DNA from: Lentisphaeria bacterium UBA4640
GTDB taxonomy: Bacteria; Verrucomicrobiota; Lentisphaeria; Victivallales; UBA1829
Assembly: GCA_002405835.1 (NCBI GenBank)
Contig: DHMO01000070.1
Coordinates: 1-29,508 of the forward strand
Direction of reading: 5' to 3'
DNA: 29,508 nucleotides
In this document: piece by piece, positions 24,441 through 29,508 of the stretch
How the letters are laid out: each line of letters starts with the position of its first letter
How positions within the stretch are numbered: position 1 is the first letter of the stretch
Notes under the pieces: model-generated
Told to the model about the DNA's origin: nothing
Seen by the model: only the letters and a program-made list of their open reading frames with translations
Database searches by the model: none
Translations under genes and position numbers: made by a program

Positions 24441-25133
24441 TTACCAGGAACCCGATGCTCCGCCGCCCCCGCCGGAACCGCCGCCTCCTTCAAATCCTCC
24501 GCCTCCGCCGGAACCGCCGGAAGAATCGCCGTCTGAAGAATCCCTGCGGCAAGAACTGCATTTTTCCGGAATAAACCAGACGATTGCAACAATCAGAAGG
24601 ATAAAAAACAGTCCCGCGATAATTGATTCCAAATCCACACCACCTTCCTCAATCTCCGGAAGCGGCTCGTTCGCAAGCGCGGCGGAAAGCCCGTCGACCG
24701 CAAGCGCAACCGCACCCGCATAGTCGTTTTTCTGCAAAGACGGGGTAATCAAGCGCAGAATATCGCCGGCTTTCGCATCGTTGACTGCGCCCTCCCAGCC
24801 GTAACCAATCTCCAGACGCATCTTGCGGTCAGTCGGAATCAGAACAAGGATTGCGCCGTTGTCGTGTCCTTTGTGTCCGATTTTCCACTTGTCCATCAGA
24901 GCAATGCCGACTTCTTCAATGGACGCATCGCTTACAGGAGCGAGAAGCGCGGCGACAAACTGTCCGCGCGTCTTCTTTTCAAACTCAATAATCTTCTTCT
25001 CCAGACTCTCTTTTTCCTCCGGCTTGAGGGTTCCGGTCTGGTCGACGATACGTCCCGTCAGCGCCGGGGCTTCAAACCCGGCGGCGGTGAACAGGACGCA
25101 GAAGAATGCGGCTATTGCACAGAAAATCCGCAC
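24441..25133 (-). CDS. TPM-domain membrane protein (YgcG family)
   Basis: The product is 230 residues from a GTG at 25133. It has a signal peptide (IFCAIAAFFCVLFTAAG), then a TPM domain (GRIVDQTGTLKPEE, ALMDKWKIGHKGHDNGAILV, RLEIGYGWEGAVNDAKAGDI). A membrane helix (IAGLFFILLIVAIVWF), a two-Cys loop and a Gly/Ser-rich tail ending in SGSW follow. That tail is typical for the family and is presumably cytoplasmic. GTG is chosen because AAGGAG lies eight bases upstream, overlapping the stop of the preceding gene (12-base gap), and because the signal peptide starts there. Function unknown; an extracytoplasmic envelope role is likely. Confidence 0.9.
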   Translation of the reverse strand: MRIFCAIAAFFCVLFTAAGFEAPALTGRIVDQTGTLKPEEKESLEKKIIEFEKKTRGQFVAALLAPVSDASIEEVGIALMDKWKIGHKGHDNGAILVLIPTDRKMRLEIGYGWEGAVNDAKAGDILRLITPSLQKNDYAGAVALAVDGLSAALANEPLPEIEEGGVDLESIIAGLFFILLIVAIVWFIPEKCSSCRRDSSDGDSSGGSGGGGGFEGGGGSGGGGGASGSW

Positions 25134-25145
25134 GGCAAGCTCTCC

Positions 25146-26501
25146 TTATCTGCCCTTGATGCGGATTTTCTTTCCTCCGAACGCCTTCTCCGCAGCGTCT
25201 TTATCCGCTTTGAGCACGGTAACGGACTTCAGAGCAGGCAGAGACGCGGCAACGGAAAAATCGGCGCCGGGGAACACGATCTCAAGATCCTTAAGTTTTG
25301 CACAACTGCCGACCGCAGCAAAGTTTGCCGGTGCAGCCGTGCGCACAATCTTGAGTTTTTCCAGATTTTTGAGCGATGAAACAAATGCAAGATCCAGTTC
25401 CGACGGAGCCTTGCGGGATCTTCCCGGTGTCAATTCCAGTTCCTTCAGGTTCGAAAAAGCAGCAAGCTTCGCCTCATTCGCAACAGTCGTTCCGGTGAAA
25501 GCAAGTTTCTTCAGCGATCCGGCAAGCGGACCGGAAACGAACTGCGCGGCATCCACCAACGGATTCTTCAGATTCCATAATTTCAGCTCTTCCAGTTTTG
25601 CGCAGTTAGCGAGCGGTGCAAAGGAATCGAACGTTTCAGAGAAAAGATACAGTTTCTTCAGATTCGGCAGCTGAGCCGTCCATGAAAGATCGCGCATCGG
25701 CGTCAGTCCGGTATTAACCTTCTCAAGAGACTTGATCAGCCCCAGCGCATTGTAATCCTTGACGTTTCTGGTTGCGTAAACGGAGATTTCTTTCAGTCTC
25801 GCGCATCCGGCAAGCGGAGCAAGATCCAGATTCTGAGAACCGTAAAGGTTCAGTTCCTTCAATGCGGGGAACACGGAAAGCGGAGCAAGATTAAATCCAT
25901 TCGTATACCGCAGAACCACAGAGCCGAGCTTCGGACATGCCTTCAGAGCGGAAAGATCCATGGGCGCCGCCGAACGTTCCAGATAGAAATGCGAAAGACG
26001 ACCGCATCCTTCAACTCCGGCCGCACTCTTGAGTGTGACCGGGACATCGCTGATTCGGATCTCCTTGAGTTCGGCAAGGGCTTTGCAGAATCCGAGATCA
26101 GCATCGGTAAAGTTCACCTTGGAAATCCGCAGCTGCGTCAGCATCTTGCATGCTGCGAGCGGAGAGAGAGTCTTCACGCCCGGCAAATCGCGGAGAACAA
26201 GTTTCTTCAGCGGAAGCGCGGAAAGCGGCTGAAGCGAGGTCAGTTTCGGCGATTTGTCAATCGTCAGCTCCGTCGTTCCGGGGAATTCTTTCGCCGCTGC
26301 GGCAAGCGCCTCGTCCGTACAATTCGCAAGACGAAGATGAATTCTGTTCAGTTTTCCTTTGAACTGCTGTTTTGCGTCCGCAAATTCCTGTGCCGTCGGC
26401 GCAGCATCAAATGTAATCGAACTCTTTGTAACTTTCACTCCGGCTTCCGCCGAAAGTGCGAACAGAGCGGTCAACCCGACCGCAAACAAAAGCTTTTTCA
26501 T
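25146..26501 (-). CDS. Secreted leucine-rich-repeat protein
   Basis: The product is 451 residues. A signal peptide (MKKLLFAVGLTALFALSAEA) is followed by about fifteen repeats of roughly 22-25 residues with the pattern L..L.L........L..L (for example LPLKKLVLRDLPGVKTLSPL, FPALKELNLYGSQNLDLAPL, LPNLKKLYLFSETFDSFAPL). There is no membrane helix or sorting signal at the C-terminus, so it is probably periplasmic. Solenoids of this type bind other proteins. It is embedded between TMEM43-like and TPM/LemA genes with gaps of 12 to 15 bases, so a structural partner role in that operon is plausible. The ATG at 26501 has AAGGAG eight bases upstream; a TTG one codon earlier is in frame. Confidence 0.9.
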   Translation of the reverse strand: MKKLLFAVGLTALFALSAEAGVKVTKSSITFDAAPTAQEFADAKQQFKGKLNRIHLRLANCTDEALAAAAKEFPGTTELTIDKSPKLTSLQPLSALPLKKLVLRDLPGVKTLSPLAACKMLTQLRISKVNFTDADLGFCKALAELKEIRISDVPVTLKSAAGVEGCGRLSHFYLERSAAPMDLSALKACPKLGSVVLRYTNGFNLAPLSVFPALKELNLYGSQNLDLAPLAGCARLKEISVYATRNVKDYNALGLIKSLEKVNTGLTPMRDLSWTAQLPNLKKLYLFSETFDSFAPLANCAKLEELKLWNLKNPLVDAAQFVSGPLAGSLKKLAFTGTTVANEAKLAAFSNLKELELTPGRSRKAPSELDLAFVSSLKNLEKLKIVRTAAPANFAAVGSCAKLKDLEIVFPGADFSVAASLPALKSVTVLKADKDAAEKAFGGKKIRIKGR

Positions 26502-26516
26502 CAAACAATCTCCTTT

Positions 26517-27728
26517 TTATGCAGCCGCGCTTGCGGCGGTTCTGCGTTTATGCGATTCCGCTTTTTTCTTGAACAGGAACACGATCAGCGCAGCCGCGAC
26601 AACGAGCAGGCCAATCCCCAGCAGAGGACGGTAATAAATCCATGCAACCGCAATAGTAACAAGCGTGCATGGAAGAGCAATCAGGAACGAAACCAGAGAA
26701 ACTCCCGCGCCGATTAGATCGCCGAGGAACGGTATCACATCCATCAGCACGGAAAGCGGACGGAACACGCAGGAAAGTCCAAGATACATCATCAGAAGAC
26801 CGACAGCGCGCAGAACCCAGGTCATCATTGAGTTCGCGCTCTGCGCAGACTGGAACATTGCCTCAGCGCTCTCCACGGAATCGGAGAGCAGAAGTATCGA
26901 CTCTTTCCCTACCGGATACGCGGAAAAGGTTTTGCCCGTCTGCCGCGCAACAATGCTGATATCATGCGGAGCAACCGCATACCAGCACACACGCAGATCC
27001 CCGACCTGAAGTTCCGGCAGGACCGCATCGATTGCATTATCGACTGTCAGCTCGCTGGATGGCAGAGAGGTTCTGAACGACTTGCGCGAAACATACACAT
27101 AGGAAGCATCGGTCTTCCCCGAAAGTTTGGCCGGCAGTTTGTAATCCGCCGCCACCGGAAGCCTGCGGGAAGCGCCGATACGCTCAATCAAGGCATCATT
27201 CAGAAAGAAATCTCCGAGAGAAACATGTCTGGCATAGAGTTTTTCGCTCTCCATCGGGAACGCGGGGTTTTCATGTCCGGGCTCCTTGAAATCCGCGGAA
27301 TTGATGAGCTTGCCCGACCAGACCTTTTCGTAGGTGTAAACTGTCGTTTTCTTTGTTCCGCCGCCGAGCTGCTTTTCCGTTTTCGAGGACTCTTTCTGTT
27401 TCCACTGATACATCTCGACACGCCGCTCCAGGCGGATCGCCGTCGAGCTGACATTGAACAGCGGGTCGGTCAGAACATCTTTCGTATCCGCTTTCGCCGT
27501 GACATGAACGAGTTTGCCCTCGTTTGCCGGATCGACCTTGTCCGCCTGAACGGAAATGACAGCCCCGGCGCCAGTCTCCAGCGCTTTTGCGCGCTTCACC
27601 GCGCGCCCTTCATTCCAGAAAAGCAGCGGGAATGCGATCAGAAACAGGAGAAGCCCTCCTCCGATTCCCTTGAACGAATTGCCGAGCCTTGAAAAATAAG
27701 ACTCCGTTTGAACCTCTGTAACAGCCAT
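26517..27728 (-). CDS. TMEM43-family membrane protein
   Basis: The product is 403 residues and shows the TMEM43 (LUMA) pattern. There is one N-terminal membrane helix (GGGLLLFLIAFPLLFWNEGR; the NEGRAVKRAKALETG that follows is a family hallmark), an extracytoplasmic region of about 250 residues, then three to four C-terminal helices starting near MMTWVLRAVGLLMMYLGLS, and a basic tail. Bacterial members are of unknown function. The start at 27728 has GGGAGG five bases upstream. It is the first gene of the operon leading into the LRR protein (15-base gap), TPM and LemA genes. Confidence 0.88.
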   Translation of the reverse strand: MAVTEVQTESYFSRLGNSFKGIGGGLLLFLIAFPLLFWNEGRAVKRAKALETGAGAVISVQADKVDPANEGKLVHVTAKADTKDVLTDPLFNVSSTAIRLERRVEMYQWKQKESSKTEKQLGGGTKKTTVYTYEKVWSGKLINSADFKEPGHENPAFPMESEKLYARHVSLGDFFLNDALIERIGASRRLPVAADYKLPAKLSGKTDASYVYVSRKSFRTSLPSSELTVDNAIDAVLPELQVGDLRVCWYAVAPHDISIVARQTGKTFSAYPVGKESILLLSDSVESAEAMFQSAQSANSMMTWVLRAVGLLMMYLGLSCVFRPLSVLMDVIPFLGDLIGAGVSLVSFLIALPCTLVTIAVAWIYYRPLLGIGLLVVAAALIVFLFKKKAESHKRRTAASAAA

Positions 27729-27759
27729 AAAAACCTCCCTTTGTAGTGTTGTCATCCAA

Positions 27760-27787
27760 ACAATAGTCGAAAAAACGGAAAATACAA
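27760..27787 (-). promoter_or_regulatory. Putative promoter of the TMEM43-LRR-TPM-LemA operon
   Basis: On the minus strand TTGTAT (27787-27782) and TATTGT (27765-27760) are separated by 16 bases and give a start point near 27753, about 25 bases before the start codon at 27728. This would be the only promoter for the four genes, since the gaps between them are 12 to 29 bases. Confidence 0.45.
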
Positions 27788-27835
27788 GCGGGCAAACAGC
27801 AAAAGCTATAATTTTTATAAGTTTTTTAGAGTGTT

Positions 27836-29494
27836 TCAGAACTTTACAACCGTGTATCCCTTCCGGTGCTCTGAATTTGCCTTCACCCACTCCGGCTTCG
27901 GAAGAAGATGCGCATCCTCCTGATACGCCTTTGTCGGAAGAACAAGCAGCACTCCGCCCTTGCCGCGGTTCTCCTCAATCAAACGGTTCGTCGCGGCGAC
28001 ATCCAGCAGACGGCGCGCTTTCATTTCCGGATCGTGCTCAAGCCCCCAGCTGATTTCTCCCGCGGCACGGTACATGTAGACGTCCGCCGAGCGGAACACC
28101 CAGTTCACCGCCTGGAAAGGATGGCGGAACGACATCAGTTTCGTTTCCGGTGAAATCTCTTTTTTCACTTTCTCAAGAAGCGGACAAGGTGTCTTGCGGT
28201 TCAGGAAAATATCCGGAATCGCAATATGCATCATAAACAGCACCGGACAGAGCCCGAAGCCGAAGAGCGCAAGTTTGTTCCAGCCGTTTTTCTCTTTCAC
28301 GGCGAAGAAAAGCAGAACCGAAAGCAGCAGACCGGCAACCGTCAGAGCCCCCCATTTCCAGCCCTCGCCGACCGCGAACGGAGCCCATTTCACTCCGCTC
28401 AGCTGAATTGCGGCAAGCCCAACCGCCGCGACCGGAAGCAGAACAGCAAACACAAGAAGCAGAATATCCGCGAGCCGGAACAGTTTACGGTCCGCAAGCG
28501 AACGGGTCAGTCCCGTCGCAAACAGAATTGCAAGAGGTGCAAAGCACGGCAGAATGTACGTCGCCAGTTTTCCGGTTGACATCGAAAGGAACAGAAAAGG
28601 AAGGAATGTCCAGCAGAGCAGATAACGGGTAAAATCATCCTGCGGAATTTTCTTTTCATATCCACGCAGCGCCGCCGGCAGCAGGAGCAGGAACCAGCCG
28701 AGTCCACCGATCAGCACCGGCACAAAGAACCAGAACGGCTCCGGATGCTGCTCCTTCTCGAAGAAACGCTTGATGTGTTCATCGTAAACAAAATAAGACC
28801 AGTAATCCGGCTGAGCCTGATGAATCATCACCGCCCACGGCAGCACAATCACCAGCACCGCAAGCAGCGGAATCCACGGCAGAGTCAGCATCTCCTTCCA
28901 GCGGCGCGTCCAGCAGAGCCAGCCGAAAATTGAAAGCCCCGGAAGCACGAATGCGAGAAAACCTTTCGTCAGGAACGCCGCGCCCGCCGCAAGCCCGAAC
29001 AGAAACAGCCACCCGCACCGTCTCCAGCCGGCGGACTGGACCGCACAGTAGAAAAGAGCCATAGCAAGCGTCAGGAAAAACGAGAAAACCGGATCGAGCG
29101 TTGCCACAACACCCAGCCCGAAAACGATCGGCGTCAACAGGAAGAATCCGGATGCGAGCAGACCGGATTTTTCCCCGAGCCCCGAGAAACGGCGCGTCAG
29201 GAAGAAAAGCACCAGCGCGGAGAGCAGAGTCGCCAGCGCGCACGGAAGACGCACGGCAAACGCATTCTCTCCGAAGAGTTTTTCCGATGCGGCGAACAGC
29301 CAGTAGCCGAGAATCGGTTTTTCAAAATAGAGCACGCCGTTCAGACGGGGTGTCACCCAGTCGCCCGAAACAGCCATTTCACGTCCGATTTCCGCATAAC
29401 GGGTCTCATCCGGTGAAAACATCTCCCGCAGGCCGAGCGGAAGAATATAAAGCAGAGCCGCCAGAAGCAGAAAGCAAAGTACTGTTTTTTTCAT
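27836..29494 (-). CDS. ArnT-like glycosyltransferase family 39 membrane enzyme
   Basis: The product is 552 residues, the length of ArnT (about 550). It has about twelve predicted membrane helices followed by a soluble tail (from about 440). The first periplasmic loop holds FSPDETRYAEIGREMAVSGD and LNGVLYFEKPILGYW, which closely follow the ArnT/PMT signature including the acidic residues implicated in catalysis. Such enzymes move a sugar from a polyprenyl-phosphate donor to an envelope acceptor such as lipid A or a protein. The sugar and acceptor here are unknown; no arn genes are nearby, so aminoarabinose specificity is not claimed. AAGGA lies nine bases before the ATG; only 14 bases remain to the window edge, so an upstream partner gene is possible. 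Confidence 0.92.
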   Translation of the reverse strand: MKKTVLCFLLLAALLYILPLGLREMFSPDETRYAEIGREMAVSGDWVTPRLNGVLYFEKPILGYWLFAASEKLFGENAFAVRLPCALATLLSALVLFFLTRRFSGLGEKSGLLASGFFLLTPIVFGLGVVATLDPVFSFFLTLAMALFYCAVQSAGWRRCGWLFLFGLAAGAAFLTKGFLAFVLPGLSIFGWLCWTRRWKEMLTLPWIPLLAVLVIVLPWAVMIHQAQPDYWSYFVYDEHIKRFFEKEQHPEPFWFFVPVLIGGLGWFLLLLPAALRGYEKKIPQDDFTRYLLCWTFLPFLFLSMSTGKLATYILPCFAPLAILFATGLTRSLADRKLFRLADILLLVFAVLLPVAAVGLAAIQLSGVKWAPFAVGEGWKWGALTVAGLLLSVLLFFAVKEKNGWNKLALFGFGLCPVLFMMHIAIPDIFLNRKTPCPLLEKVKKEISPETKLMSFRHPFQAVNWVFRSADVYMYRAAGEISWGLEHDPEMKARRLLDVAATNRLIEENRGKGGVLLVLPTKAYQEDAHLLPKPEWVKANSEHRKGYTVVKF

Positions 29495-29508
29495 AACATC
29501 AAATCCTT

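Noticed and set aside
1..29508. Frequent TTCCGG/CCGGAA words as possible uptake or Chi-like signals
   Set aside because: They occur mostly in frame and are explained by preferred codons (TTC, CCG, GAA, TCC); no longer conserved flank was seen.
1..29508. CRISPR arrays, complete insertion sequences, prophage genes, integrases
   Set aside because: No regularly spaced repeats, transposase, integrase or phage structural genes were seen on either strand.

Overview
The window is an ordinary bacterial chromosome segment. It is densely packed, GC-rich and Gram-negative in character: it encodes a secretin, two periplasmic adaptor proteins, an RND pump and an ArnT-type lipid-carrier glycosyltransferase. 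The gene mix includes a DUF1846 protein, a secretin fused into an ABC-export operon, an EF-G-2-like GTPase, a polymerase-only Pol I, and a TMEM43/LRR/TPM/LemA operon. This fits a member of the PVC superphylum, perhaps a Lentisphaerota/Victivallales gut bacterium. The placement is an impression from gene content, not from a search.

Layout from left to right. The left edge (1-591, minus) carries the N-terminal part of a DUF1846 protein. It is followed by tRNA-His and an unrecognised 670-residue two-part protein (1105-3117). Next is a four-gene minus-strand operon with its own promoter (8077 down to 3121): a short secretin, an HlyD/MacA-like adaptor, a MacB-like ATPase and an FtsX/MacB permease, all tightly coupled. 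Diverging from it is an EF-G-like GTPase ending in a strong bidirectional terminator. A small helix-turn-helix regulator then faces away from a polA-ligA replication/repair operon. A second bidirectional terminator separates ligA from a multidrug-type RND operon (stand-alone CBM48 protein, adaptor, RND permease), preceded by a MarR-type gene.

From about 20280 to 21500 there is a visibly AT-rich island with two or three tiny overlapping ORFs, two of them encoding single-span membrane proteins. Beyond it a LysR regulator diverges from argG across a short region containing a 26-bp inverted repeat. The right end is minus strand: a glycosyltransferase 39/ArnT-like enzyme, then an operon of TMEM43-like, secreted leucine-rich-repeat, TPM-domain and LemA proteins.

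The best candidates for something undescribed are three. First, the secretin-adaptor-ABC operon looks like a dedicated exporter using a secretin as its outer-membrane exit. Second, the Pol I has lost the 5' nuclease and all proofreading residues and has gained an unfamiliar N-terminal domain of about 150 residues. Third, the RND pump operon begins with a glycogen-binding-type (CBM48) mini-protein. Putative operators for the MarR and LysR regulators can also be read from the sequence.
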